A stretch of DNA of 64,000 bases from Cellulomonas humilata (lineage in GTDB: Bacteria > Actinomycetota > Actinomycetes > Actinomycetales > Cellulomonadaceae). Position numbers and translations under genes: made by a program. Location: positions 1 to 64,000 of the forward strand of contig NZ_JABMCI010000068.1 of NCBI RefSeq assembly GCF_013359775.1, read 5' to 3'. Position 1 is the stretch's first letter; the number at the start of each line of letters is the position of its first letter. Below are positions 30,848-38,814 of this stretch, piece by piece. Under the pieces are notes generated by a model. The model did not search any database and had not been told where the DNA came from. It saw nothing but the letters and a program-made list of their open reading frames with translations.

Positions 30848-30917
30848 CAGTCGTTCCTCCACATCGTCGTGTTGTCCAGACCTGTCGCCGCGTCGCCCCC
30901 GGGCGCGGACGTGTGTG

Positions 30918-31538
30918 TCACCAGGTGTCGGCGACGCGCTCGGCCAGCACGGCGACCGCGACCGCACCGGGGTCGAGCGAGCCGATGCTGCGCTCCCCGG
31001 TGTACGACGCGCGGCCGCGCCGGGCCTGCATGGGCCGGGTCGCCTCGGCCGCGTCGCGCGCGGTGGCGGCCGCCGCCTTGGCGATGTCCGCCGGTGACGT
31101 GCCTGCGGCGAGCTCGCGCTCGATCGTGTCGGTCATCGGCGCGAGGGCGTCGAGCAGCGTCTTCTCGCCGAGGTCCGCTCCGCCGCGCGCCTTGATGCCC
31201 TCGATCGCGGCGCGCAGCATCGCGACCACGTCGGTTCCCCTGACCTCCTGCGTGCCCTTGACCTGGCTCGCCGCCCGCAGGAACGCGGTGCCCCAGATCG
31301 GGCCTGACGTCCCGCCGATCCGGCCGGACATGACGACGGCCACCTTCTGGAGGAACGTGCCCGTGTCGGAGCGGTCGAACGTGTCCCACTGCGCCAGCAC
31401 GTTCTCGAAGCCGCGGGCCAGCGAGAAGCCGAAGTCCCCGTCGCCGACCACGGAGTCGAGGTCCCCGAAGTACGTCTCGTTCTCGATGCAGGTCGTCGTG
31501 ATGGTGCGGACGACGGACTCGACGCGGGCATCGGACAC
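30918..31538 (-). CDS. dhaL: Dihydroxyacetone kinase subunit DhaL
   Basis: The ADP/ATP-binding helical barrel subunit, 206 aa. LDSVVGDGDFGFSLARGFE supplies the Asp residues that bind Mg-nucleotide. VMSGRIGGTSGPIWGTAFLR, KTLLDALAPMTDTIE and RRGRASYTGERSIGSLDPGA are the conserved family blocks. The GTG start has AAGGAG upstream. It lies between the HAD and dhaK genes with gaps of 11 and 70 nt. In PTS-type systems DhaM rephosphorylates DhaL-bound ADP; that partner is not seen here. Confidence 0.92.
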   Translation of the reverse strand: MSDARVESVVRTITTTCIENETYFGDLDSVVGDGDFGFSLARGFENVLAQWDTFDRSDTGTFLQKVAVVMSGRIGGTSGPIWGTAFLRAASQVKGTQEVRGTDVVAMLRAAIEGIKARGGADLGEKTLLDALAPMTDTIERELAAGTSPADIAKAAAATARDAAEATRPMQARRGRASYTGERSIGSLDPGAVAVAVLAERVADTW

Positions 31539-31549
31539 GTGACTCTCCT

Positions 31550-32326
31550 TCAGGGGGTCGTGAGGAGGTGCTCGAGGTGGGACACGGTGACCTCGCCGTC
31601 GACGACGAGGCCGTGCGGGTTGGTCAGCACGGTGGCCGGCTCGTCGGGAAGGTCGCCGAGCGAGCTGACGACGAGGGACGCGCCGGTGAAGTCCTCGCCC
31701 GCGGTGTAGCTGCTCACCGTCACGACGGTGCGCAGCCCGGCGCCCAGCGCGGCCCGCAGGCCGTTGGCGCTGTCCTCGACGACGATCACCTCGTCGGGAC
31801 CGACGCCGAGCTCGCGCAGCGCGAGCAGGTAGATGTCCGGAGCGGGCTTCTTGGCGGGCACCACGTCGCCGGCGAACACCGCGAACTCCGCCGCCCGCTC
31901 GGCACCGACGGCGTGCTCGAGGACCGCGCGGACGGAGGCCTCGGCCGACGTGGACGCGACCGCCAGCAGCCAGCCCGCCGCGGACGCCTCCGCCACGATG
32001 CGCGCGATGCCGGGCCGCCCGGGCATCACCCCGGCTGCGACCAGCTCCGTGTAGTGCGCGGTCTTCGCCTTGTGCCAGCGCGCGATCAGGTCCCGCTGCT
32101 CGTCGGGGTCGGTGGGCAGGTGCGCGGTCTCGACGAACAGCGGGGTGAACACGCTCGCCAGCCGCTCCTTGCCGCCGCCGATCGCCAGGAGGTGCCCGTA
32201 CTCCTGCTCGCTCCAGTGGATCGGGAGGCCGGCCTCCTCGAACGTCCGGTTGAACGCGGGCAGGTGCCCGTCGCGTTCGGTGTCGGCCAGCACCCCGTCG
32301 CAGTCGAACACCAGGGCGGGGCTCAT
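31550..32326 (-). CDS. HAD superfamily hydrolase (CbbY/phosphoglucomutase-like)
   Basis: The 258-aa protein has the four HAD motifs: LVFDCDGVLADTE (nucleophile Asp8 and Asp10), AVASTSAEASVRAVL (Ser), VVPAKKPAPDIYLLAL (Lys), and VIVVEDSANGLRAALGAG (acidic pair). The large helical cap between motifs I and II fits the CbbY/beta-PGM subfamily, so sugar phosphates are likely substrates. The start overlaps the aldolase stop (ATGA, 32323-32326). In this operon it may dephosphorylate an aldolase or kinase product, or recycle a dead-end phosphate. Confidence 0.85.
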   Translation of the reverse strand: MSPALVFDCDGVLADTERDGHLPAFNRTFEEAGLPIHWSEQEYGHLLAIGGGKERLASVFTPLFVETAHLPTDPDEQRDLIARWHKAKTAHYTELVAAGVMPGRPGIARIVAEASAAGWLLAVASTSAEASVRAVLEHAVGAERAAEFAVFAGDVVPAKKPAPDIYLLALRELGVGPDEVIVVEDSANGLRAALGAGLRTVVTVSSYTAGEDFTGASLVVSSLGDLPDEPATVLTNPHGLVVDGEVTVSHLEHLLTTP

Positions 32327-33183
32327 GACGACGCCTTCCCGGCCGCGCCGAACTCCTCGATGTGCACGGCGATCGCGGCCTGTACCGCGGCGGCGATGTC
32401 CCGGAACATCGACGGCGGGTCCCACTTGTCCCGCGCGCGGGCCTCGGCCAGGTGCTTCTCGGCCGACCGCATGTAGGCGACCTTGACCCCCGTGGAGATG
32501 TTGATCTTGGAGACGCCGGCGTCGATGAACGTCGCGAAGTCCTCCGCCGAGAGGCCGGTACCGCCGTGCAGCACGATCGAGCGGTCGGTCAGGGCGGCCA
32601 GCTCCCGCACGCGCTCGGGGAGGAGCACCGGCTGCGCCTTGTACTCGCCGTGCGCGGTGCCCAGCTGGGGTGCGAGCAGGTCGACCCCCGTGCGCTGGGC
32701 GACGGCCGCCAGGGTCGCGACGTCGTAGGAGTGCAGGGAGACGTCGGAGCCGACGCCGTCCTCCACGCCGATGATGTTCTCGATCTCCGACTCGACGTCG
32801 ACGCCGGCGGCGTGCGCCTCCGCGACCACCTCGGCGGTCTCGCGCTCGGCCGTGGCCAGGTCCCGGTCGGAGGCGTCGAACAGCACGGACGACCACCCGG
32901 CGCGCACGACGTCGGAGATGACCGCGCGGTCGGGGCAGTGGTCGAGGTGCAGGGCGACGGGGACCGGGACGTCCGCGGCCGCGTGCCGGAACATCGTGGT
33001 GATCAGGTCGGTACCGATCGAGCGGACCGTCTTGACGGAGATCTGGATGATCATCGGCGAGCTCGCGGCCACGGCGGCGGCGATCACAGCGCGCAGGCTC
33101 AGGTCGTCGAGGATGTTCACCGCGGGCACCGCGTACCCGTGCTCGCGGGCGGCCCGCGTCATCGTCACCGTCGACGAGATCAT
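32323..33183 (-). CDS. Class II (zinc) aldolase, fructose/tagatose-bisphosphate type
   Basis: The 286-aa TIM barrel has the zinc-aldolase motifs: AREHGYAVPAVNI at the start, VALHLDHCPD (zinc His and catalytic Asp), DVESEIENIIGVEDG, LLAPQLGTAHGEYKAQP (zinc His), and SIVLHGGTGLSAEDF (zinc His) followed by GVSKINISTGVKVAYM. It resembles KbaY/GatY/IolJ rather than glycolytic FbaA by length. It is first in the operon with HAD, dhaL and dhaK, transcribed divergently from the GntR gene. The joint presence of aldolase and ketose kinase suggests breakdown of a sugar or polyol to dihydroxyacetone phosphate; the substrate is unknown. Confidence 0.9.
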   Translation of the reverse strand: MISSTVTMTRAAREHGYAVPAVNILDDLSLRAVIAAAVAASSPMIIQISVKTVRSIGTDLITTMFRHAAADVPVPVALHLDHCPDRAVISDVVRAGWSSVLFDASDRDLATAERETAEVVAEAHAAGVDVESEIENIIGVEDGVGSDVSLHSYDVATLAAVAQRTGVDLLAPQLGTAHGEYKAQPVLLPERVRELAALTDRSIVLHGGTGLSAEDFATFIDAGVSKINISTGVKVAYMRSAEKHLAEARARDKWDPPSMFRDIAAAVQAAIAVHIEEFGAAGKASS

Positions 33184-33244
33184 GCTCAGCCCTCCCGGGG
33201 AGCGACCTGCGTGACCAGGACCGCATCGTCCCGATCTGTCCGCA

Positions 33245-33260
33245 GTCTAGACAGGTCTAC
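33245..33260. promoter_or_regulatory. GntR/HutC-type operator
   Basis: GTCTAGAC (33245-33252) is a perfect palindrome followed by the related half-site AGGTCTAC (33253-33260). It lies in the 110-nt divergent region between the aldolase and GntR genes. The core matches the TGGTCTAGACCA-type sites of HutC-family regulators such as DasR. It is probably bound by the adjacent GntR protein. Confidence 0.6.
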
Positions 33261-33293
33261 TCATGGCCGACCAGAGCGTGGAAGTCTGGGCCC

Positions 33294-34028
33294 ATGTCGG
33301 AGGTCCTCGCGCGGGAGTCGGCCGTGCCGCTCTACGCGCAGCTGGAGCAGATCCTGCACGCGCGGATCACCAGCGGCGAGTGGGTGCCGGGCCAGCGGAT
33401 CCCGTCGGAGAACGAGCTCAACCGCATCTACGGCCTGAGCCGGATGACGGTGCGCGGCGTGCTGACCAAGCTCGTCGGGGACGGCCTCCTGGTCCGGGTG
33501 CCGGGCAAGGGCACCTACGTGGCCACGCCCAAGATCAGCGCGGTCTCGCCTGCCTACCGCGGGGTGCGCGAGCAGCTGGAGGCGCTCGGCTACGAGACGT
33601 CCACGCGGCTGGTATCGCTGGCGCTCGAGACGCCGTCGTCCGGGGTGCGCGAGCGGCTGGCGCTGGGCGAGCGCGACGAGACGTACGTAATCGTCCGCGT
33701 CCGGTCCGTGCAGGGCGAGCCGATCAGCCTGCACCGCTCCTACGTTCCCGCCCGGCTGGCGCCGGGCCTCGACCAGCACGACGTCGTCGCCGGCCAGCTG
33801 TGCGTCGTCCTCGAGGAGCGGTACGGCCTGCCCATGAAGCGCGTGCACGAGGAGCTCGAGGCCGTCGCGGTGAGCACCGCCGACGCCAAGCACCTGGGCA
33901 TGCGCCGCGGCGAGCCCGCCCTGCAGCTCCAGGACGTGATCTCCGACGCCCTGGCCCGGCCGTTCGAGTACTCGTCGATCGTGTTCCGCGGCGACCGCAT
34001 GCGGCTGCGCTTCGACTACGACCGCTGA
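33294..34028 (+). CDS. GntR family regulator, HutC subfamily
   Basis: A 244-aa repressor. The winged helix spans residues about 8-75 (PLYAQLEQILHARITSGEWV, IPSENELNRIYGLSRMTVRG, GKGTYVATPK). A UTRA effector domain follows (ETYVIVRVRSVQGEPISLHR, LQLQDVISDALARPFEYSSI, FRGDRMRLRFDY). HutC-type UTRA domains usually bind sugar phosphates or amino-acid metabolites. It is divergent from the aldolase-HAD-dhaLK operon, with a GTCTAGAC palindrome between, so it is the probable local regulator. ATG 33294 was chosen by domain alignment. Confidence 0.9.
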   Translation: MSEVLARESAVPLYAQLEQILHARITSGEWVPGQRIPSENELNRIYGLSRMTVRGVLTKLVGDGLLVRVPGKGTYVATPKISAVSPAYRGVREQLEALGYETSTRLVSLALETPSSGVRERLALGERDETYVIVRVRSVQGEPISLHRSYVPARLAPGLDQHDVVAGQLCVVLEERYGLPMKRVHEELEAVAVSTADAKHLGMRRGEPALQLQDVISDALARPFEYSSIVFRGDRMRLRFDYDR

Positions 34029-34029
34029 G

Positions 34030-35361
34030 TCAGCTCTCCAGCAGGCCGCCGCCCACCCAGGCGCCGATGGCCGCCGCGTCGCCGGGGCTCAGCTGCATCC
34101 GCGCGCCCCGGCACAGGCCCACCACGTTGTCCGCCCACGCCAGCGCGAGATCCGAGGCCTTGGTGGTCGGTTTGAGCTCGAGGCCGGCGAAGATGATGCC
34201 GCCGATGACGAAGTTCACGGTCGAGCGGCCCACCTGGGCACCCGCCTTCCGGCAGGCGTCGCGCACGCGCCGCGACGTCTCGGCGCGGTCGAACGGGTGC
34301 GCCTTGAGGTCGGCGGCGAGCGCGGTCAGCAGCACGCGGTAGTTCGAGGCGCTGAGGCCGGGGGTGTCGGTGACCGCGACGACCTGGCGCTGGAGGGCGC
34401 TCGAGGACGTGTCCGCGACGGCGCCGGGCAGGTCGGCCTCCCCGAAGCGGTTGGCGTCCCAGACGAACCCCGGCGGTCGCGACGAGACGCCGACCTCGGG
34501 GACGTTGCGCGCCAGCCAGGGCAGGAAGCCGCCCGCGCCCGCCCACCGGGTCTCGGGCAGGGTCGGCTCGGTCTTCTGCGCCAGCTGCGCGATGGTGCCC
34601 AGCGGCACGGGGCGGTCGGCGGCCTGCACGCGCTGCAGGACGGCCTTGCGCGCGGCGGAGCTCGGGGGAGGCGTGGCGGCGACGGCGGCGGCGGCGGCCT
34701 TCTTGGCGGGTGCCTTGGCCGGGGTGCCGGCGGGCGGCTCGGCGGCCACGGGCAGGTCGATGACCGGCACGTCGGCGACCACCGTCTCGACGTCCAGCGT
34801 CGACGCGGTGTGGGTCACCAGCTCCGCCAGGTCGTCGGCCGTGATGACGGAGTCGGCCACCGACCGGTACGCGGCCGCGGCCGGGCTGGCGGTGATGATG
34901 GTGACGCGACGGTCCGCGGCCCGGCACCGCAGAGCCAGTGGAGTGAAGTCGGCGTCGGCCGAGACGATGACGAACTCCTCGTACTGGGTGGACGCCGCGA
35001 GGGCGTCGACCGCGTCGAGGACGAGGTTGATGTCGGCGCTGCTCTTGCCCTGCTGCGTCAGCGACGGGCAGTCGACCACCTGGAAGCCGGCGCGCGTGAA
35101 GTTGGGCCGGAACTGCGAGAACCGCGACGGGTTCAGGTAGCAGGCGCGGATGAGGAACCGGCGGCTGAACTCGCCCTCCGAGTCGGTGCCGGTCTCCAGC
35201 TCGCTGAGCCAGTGGGCCGGGTTCGTGGCGAACGCCTCCGCGGCCACCGGGTCCAGGCGCTGCAGCCCGATGTAGACGTTGTCGAAGTCGACGAACATGG
35301 CGGTTCGAAAACGCCGGCCGGCGTCGACGCGATCGGCAGGGGTCACGCTCGAGGAGGTCAC
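34030..35361 (-). CDS. NYN domain (LabA-like) putative RNA-binding/nuclease protein with OST-HTH/LOTUS-like region
   Basis: A 443-aa protein. Residues about 20-195 form a NYN/PIN-like domain: TAMFVDFDNVYIGLQRLD (first Asp cluster), KSSADINLVLDAVDALAAS and FVIVSADADFTPLALRCRA (last Asp cluster). An Ala/Pro/Lys linker (about 205-245) is followed by AARKAVLQRVQAADRPVPLG through FLPWLARNVPEVG, which looks like a LOTUS winged helix, and a C-terminal helical region. NYN proteins act on RNA; target unknown. The start codon GTG 35361 has GGGAAG upstream. It lies 45 nt downstream of the Clp-N regulator on the same strand, so the two may form an operon. Confidence 0.75.
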   Translation of the reverse strand: MTSSSVTPADRVDAGRRFRTAMFVDFDNVYIGLQRLDPVAAEAFATNPAHWLSELETGTDSEGEFSRRFLIRACYLNPSRFSQFRPNFTRAGFQVVDCPSLTQQGKSSADINLVLDAVDALAASTQYEEFVIVSADADFTPLALRCRAADRRVTIITASPAAAAYRSVADSVITADDLAELVTHTASTLDVETVVADVPVIDLPVAAEPPAGTPAKAPAKKAAAAAVAATPPPSSAARKAVLQRVQAADRPVPLGTIAQLAQKTEPTLPETRWAGAGGFLPWLARNVPEVGVSSRPPGFVWDANRFGEADLPGAVADTSSSALQRQVVAVTDTPGLSASNYRVLLTALAADLKAHPFDRAETSRRVRDACRKAGAQVGRSTVNFVIGGIIFAGLELKPTTKASDLALAWADNVVGLCRGARMQLSPGDAAAIGAWVGGGLLES

Positions 35362-35406
35362 CCGAGCATCTTCCCTGCTCCGGCGGACGGATGCGTACCG
35401 CGCACC

Positions 35407-36126
35407 TCACTCCGCGGCGTCGGCCTCGTCCCGCGCGGCGACGACGAACGCCTCGACGGCGGCCTTGTCGAGCCCCAGCGCCGCCACCGGACCGCTGCCG
35501 CCGTCGGCCTCCAGGAGCGCCAGCAGCACGTGCCCGGTGTCGACGTGCTCGTCGTCCAGGCGCACGGCCTCGCGGAACGTCAGCTCCAGCGCCTTCTTGG
35601 CGCCGGCGTCGAAGGGGACGAGATCCGGCACGGGGGAGACGGCCGGGGGCAGGCCGCCCGTGAGCGTCAGCCGGGCGTCGTCCAGCGAGCTGACCTGCGC
35701 CGCGACCGCCCTCGCGGCGACGTCGTCCGGGGCGTCGAGCAGGCCGAGGGCCAGGTGGGCCGTCGTGATCTCGGAGCTGCCGGCCGTGTGCGCCTCGTTC
35801 TGCGCCGCGACGACCACGTTGCGCGCGGCCTCGGTGTAGCGGCCGAAGCCCTGGCTCGAGTCGGGAGCCCCGGGGTCCTTGGCGACGAAACGCTTCTGCG
35901 CGGCCTGCTTGGTCACCCCCATGTGCGACCCGATCTCCGTCCACGAGGCACCCGAGCGCCGCGCCTGGTCGACGAAGTGCCCGATGAGATGGTCCGCGAT
36001 GTCGCCGAGCGCCTGTGCGGTGAGCACCGCGGTCGACAGCTGGTGCAGGACGGTGGGCTGCGACGTGGTGATGGTGTCGATGAGGTCGTCGAGCCGGACG
36101 GGGTTCTGGATGCGGGTGGTGGTCAC
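35407..36126 (-). CDS. HTH plus Clp-N domain protein, probable transcriptional regulator
   Basis: The 239-aa protein has an N-terminal region with an HTH-like segment (ARRSGASWTEIGSHMGVTKQAAQKRF, about residues 56-81). Two Clp amino-terminal domain repeats follow: YTEAARNVVVAAQNEA with TTAHLALGLL, and DAGAKKALELTFREAV with DTGHVLLALLEADG. ClpC/ClpA use the same fold to bind substrates and adaptors, but no AAA ATPase is present here. Two perfect copies of GTCAACC-N3-GGTTGAC lie directly upstream of its GTG start, so autoregulation is likely. How Clp-N repeats modulate DNA binding is not known. Confidence 0.8.
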   Translation of the reverse strand: MTTTRIQNPVRLDDLIDTITTSQPTVLHQLSTAVLTAQALGDIADHLIGHFVDQARRSGASWTEIGSHMGVTKQAAQKRFVAKDPGAPDSSQGFGRYTEAARNVVVAAQNEAHTAGSSEITTAHLALGLLDAPDDVAARAVAAQVSSLDDARLTLTGGLPPAVSPVPDLVPFDAGAKKALELTFREAVRLDDEHVDTGHVLLALLEADGGSGPVAALGLDKAAVEAFVVAARDEADAAE

Positions 36127-36128
36127 AC

Positions 36129-36173
36129 GTCAACCCTAGGTTGACGGTTCGCGGGTGTCAACCGTGGGTTGAC
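36129..36173. promoter_or_regulatory. Tandem operators GTCAACC-N3-GGTTGAC
   Basis: Two perfect copies lie at 36129-36145 (spacer CTA) and 36157-36173 (spacer GTG), with centres 28 bp apart. They lie in the 62-nt region between the divergent HTH/Clp-N and acylphosphatase genes. The first copy lies 2 nt from the HTH/Clp-N start codon. Confidence 0.75.
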
Positions 36174-36188
36174 GGGCACACTGAAGCG

Positions 36189-36458
36189 GTGATCCGTCGC
36201 CACCTGATCGTCCGCGGACACGTCCAGGGCGTCGGCTACCGCTGGTCGCTGGCGCGCGAGGCCCGTCGGCTCGGTGTGCACGGCTGGGCGCGCAACCGGG
36301 CCGACGGCACGGTCGAGGCCGTCCTCGAGGGAGCCGCCGCCGACGTCGAGGTCCTCGTGGAGTGGTGCCGGACCGGTCCCGGCGGGGCGGGCGTGTCGGG
36401 GCTCGTGGTCACCGTCGAGGAGCCCGAGGGGCTCACGAAGTTCGAGATCCGGGCGTAA
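36189..36458 (+). CDS. acyP: Acylphosphatase
   Basis: Hydrolyses acyl phosphates. The 89-aa protein shows the complete family signature: HLIVRGHVQGVGYRWSLAREA (catalytic Arg in GVGYRW), then GVHGWARNRADGTVEAVLEG (catalytic Asn in RNRADGTVE). It ends TKFEIRA. The GTG 36189 start gives exact family length. It is divergent from the HTH/Clp-N gene and shares its operator region, so it may respond to the same regulator. Confidence 0.93.
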   Translation: MIRRHLIVRGHVQGVGYRWSLAREARRLGVHGWARNRADGTVEAVLEGAAADVEVLVEWCRTGPGGAGVSGLVVTVEEPEGLTKFEIRA

Positions 36459-36462
36459 GGCG

Positions 36463-37137
36463 TCAGCGGATCCAGACCCGCAGAGGGCCTACGGGCTCGA
36501 AGCCGGTCGCGATCGGCGGCACCAGGTCCGCACCGGACTCGTAGCCGACCAGCGGGTGCGCGCCCAGCTCCCCGCGTGCGACGACGGCGAGATCGGCCCA
36601 GACGGCTTCGGGATCCGCGCGCAGCACCCGCACGTTCGAGATCCCGACCACCGTCCGCGGCCCGTCGCCCGAGAGGTTGAGCGCGGCGACCGCGACCGGC
36701 CCCTGGTCGTCCTCGGCGAGCAGGAGGCGCACCCCGGGGTCGTCGAGCACGGCCGCACCGACGACCTGCGAGCCGTGCACCGCCCACCATCGCGGGAGCG
36801 TCGTCGCCTCGACCGACCGCCACGGCAACCGCGGTGCGCGCGGCTGCGCCGCGGCGCGGACCAGCCACCGGGCCTCGAACAGCACGCTGTACCCGTGCGG
36901 CGCCAGGTCGAGGTCCGCGAACGAGTCCTTGACCGAGGCGCCCGCGGAGTCGTCGACGGAGCCCAGCACCTCGCGGGGCGGCAACCCCGGGCGCAGCGTG
37001 ACCCCGTCCGGGTACGCCGCGGGGGAGCGGGTCGGCGTCGACCAGATCCCCGCGCGGGTCCGCGTCGGCAGTCCGGCCGCGCGGCAGACCCGGTCGCACC
37101 ACGCGGCGTTGTTGGCGGCGGCCGAGGAGGCGTCCAT
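36463..37137 (-). CDS. Hypothetical protein, weakly GNAT-like
   Basis: A 224-aa soluble protein that I do not recognise confidently. The second half (SQVVGAAVLDDPGVRLLLAE, GPVAVAALNLSGDGPRTVVG, ISNVRVLRADPEAVWADLAVV) has strand/helix spacing reminiscent of a degenerate acetyltransferase. The end GFEPVGPLRVWIR resembles the terminal strand of GNAT proteins. No clear acetyl-CoA loop (Q/R-x-x-G-x-G/A) is visible. The ATG at 37137 precedes an Ala-rich N-terminus. It stands alone between acyP (convergent) and the AhpD-like gene (divergent). Confidence 0.6.
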   Translation of the reverse strand: MDASSAAANNAAWCDRVCRAAGLPTRTRAGIWSTPTRSPAAYPDGVTLRPGLPPREVLGSVDDSAGASVKDSFADLDLAPHGYSVLFEARWLVRAAAQPRAPRLPWRSVEATTLPRWWAVHGSQVVGAAVLDDPGVRLLLAEDDQGPVAVAALNLSGDGPRTVVGISNVRVLRADPEAVWADLAVVARGELGAHPLVGYESGADLVPPIATGFEPVGPLRVWIR

Positions 37138-37215
37138 GACCCTTCATCCTGTCGGCCCGCGTCGCGGGGCGCGATGATCGGCACGGCACGGCCCACCCCG
37201 CGAGGAGGACGACGC

Positions 37216-37806
37216 ATGGCCTGGATCAGCGACGCGACACCGGACGACGACCCGACGGGCGAGGTGGCGGCCGCGTTCGACAAGGACCTGGCCGCGCTCG
37301 GGCGCGTCGCCAACTACACCCGGGTGTTCGCGCACCGGCTCGCAGTCCTGCGCGGATGGCAGGGCCTCAACGGAGCGATCAAGGGGATGGACCCCCGGCG
37401 CTACGAGGTGGCGACGACAGCGGCGGCCCTGCGCCTCCGGTCGAGCTACTGCGCGCTCGCCCACGGCGACGTCCTGGCGTCCAGGCACATGAGCGCGGAC
37501 GCCGTCCGAGCGCTGGCGGACGGTGGCGAGTCCGCCGAGCTGACGGCGGTCGACAGGGCGGTGGCGCGTCTGGCCGGCACGGTCGCGGCGGGCGCGGCGG
37601 ACATGCGGGCCGAGGACCTGGACGAGCTGCGCGGGCTGGGGTTCGCCGACGACGAGATCCTCGACGTCGTGCTGGCCGCCGCCGCGCGGTGCTTCTTCAG
37701 CACGGTGCTCGACGCGGTCGGCGCCCGGCCGGACGCCGCGTACCGGGCCCTCGACGCGCCGCTGCGGGACGCGCTCACGGTGGGAAGGCCGATCGCCGAG
37801 GCCTGA
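37216..37806 (+). CDS. Carboxymuconolactone decarboxylase/AhpD-like protein
   Basis: The 196-aa helical protein has the AhpD-type motif in LRLRSSYCALAHGDVLA. Only one Cys (YC) and the His two residues past the usual second Cys position are kept, so the CxxC redox pair is incomplete. FADDEILDVVLAAAARCFF is the conserved second helix. Such peroxidase-related members often have unknown substrates. A strong GAGGAGG lies upstream of ATG 37216. Monocistronic by context. Confidence 0.82.
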   Translation: MAWISDATPDDDPTGEVAAAFDKDLAALGRVANYTRVFAHRLAVLRGWQGLNGAIKGMDPRRYEVATTAAALRLRSSYCALAHGDVLASRHMSADAVRALADGGESAELTAVDRAVARLAGTVAAGAADMRAEDLDELRGLGFADDEILDVVLAAAARCFFSTVLDAVGARPDAAYRALDAPLRDALTVGRPIAEA

Positions 37807-37869
37807 CCGCACAGCGGGCCCACAGCGTCCGCACCGAGGAGCGACAGACCCGCTGCCTAGACAAGGGGC

Positions 37870-38814
37870 ATGAAGAAGCGCACCCCCCTTCGTCGCACCG
37901 TGCTGGTCGGCGCTCTGACGCTCTCGCTCCCCGTCGTCGGCGCGGGCGCCTGGGCGCTGGACCGGTTCGTGATCGAGCACGTCGAGATCTCCGACGTCCA
38001 GGCCTACGAGGCGAGCCAGGGCACGACGTCCTCCACGACCGACGACTCGTCCGGCGACGCCGTGGTCACCGACACGTCGTACGAGTCGTCGTCGTCCGCA
38101 ATCTCGATCTCCACGGTCACCACCGGCTCGGGCGAGGACACGGTCACGTACTACGTCGCCGACGTGACGCTCACCGACGCGACCGCCCTGCGGTCGGCGT
38201 TCGCGCAGAACAGCTTCGGGCTGAACATCACGGAGGACACCTCCGACATCGCCGAGGACAACGGCGCGGTGTTCGCCATCAACGGCGACTACTACGGGTT
38301 CCGCGACACGGGCATCGTCATCCGCAACGGCGTGGTCTACCGCGACGAGGGCGCCCGCGAGGGGCTCGCGTTCTACACCGACGGGCACGTCGAGGTGTAC
38401 GACGAGACCGCTACGACCGCCGACGCGCTGGTCGCCGCGGGCGTCTGGAACACCCTGTCGTTCGGGCCGGCGCTGCTCGAGGACGGGCAGGTGGTCGACG
38501 GCATCGAGGACGTCGAGGTCGACACGAACGTGGGCAACCACTCGATCCAGGGCGAGCAGCCGCGCACCGCGGTCGGGGTGGTCGACGACAACCACCTGGT
38601 GTTCGTGGTGGTCGACGGGCGCAGCCCCGGGTACAGCGCGGGGGTCACGATGACCGGACTCGCCGAGATCATGCAGAGCCTGGGTGCGACGACCGCCTAC
38701 AACATCGACGGCGGGGGCTCGTCGACGATGTACTTCGACGGGGCCGTGGTGAACAACCCGCTCGGCAAGGGCCAGGAGCGCGGCACCTCCGACATCCTGT
38801 ACATCGCGGGCTGA
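37870..38814 (+). CDS. Phosphodiester glycosidase family (NAGPA/DUF2233) exported protein
   Basis: The 314-aa protein starts with a signal or anchor segment: KKRTPLRRTVLVGALTLSLP followed by VVGAGAWALDRF. A Ser/Thr/Asp-rich linker (residues 48-80) suggests extracytoplasmic location. The catalytic domain contains VFAINGDYYGFRDTGIVIRN, QPRTAVGVVDDNHLVFVVVD and AYNIDGGGSSTMYFDG, the hallmark of phosphodiester alpha-N-acetylglucosaminidase-like proteins. It may cleave sugar-phosphodiester linkages in wall polymers. The stop overlaps the ATG of the glycosyltransferase gene (TGATG), suggesting joint action on a surface glycan. Confidence 0.85.
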   Translation: MKKRTPLRRTVLVGALTLSLPVVGAGAWALDRFVIEHVEISDVQAYEASQGTTSSTTDDSSGDAVVTDTSYESSSSAISISTVTTGSGEDTVTYYVADVTLTDATALRSAFAQNSFGLNITEDTSDIAEDNGAVFAINGDYYGFRDTGIVIRNGVVYRDEGAREGLAFYTDGHVEVYDETATTADALVAAGVWNTLSFGPALLEDGQVVDGIEDVEVDTNVGNHSIQGEQPRTAVGVVDDNHLVFVVVDGRSPGYSAGVTMTGLAEIMQSLGATTAYNIDGGGSSTMYFDGAVVNNPLGKGQERGTSDILYIAG

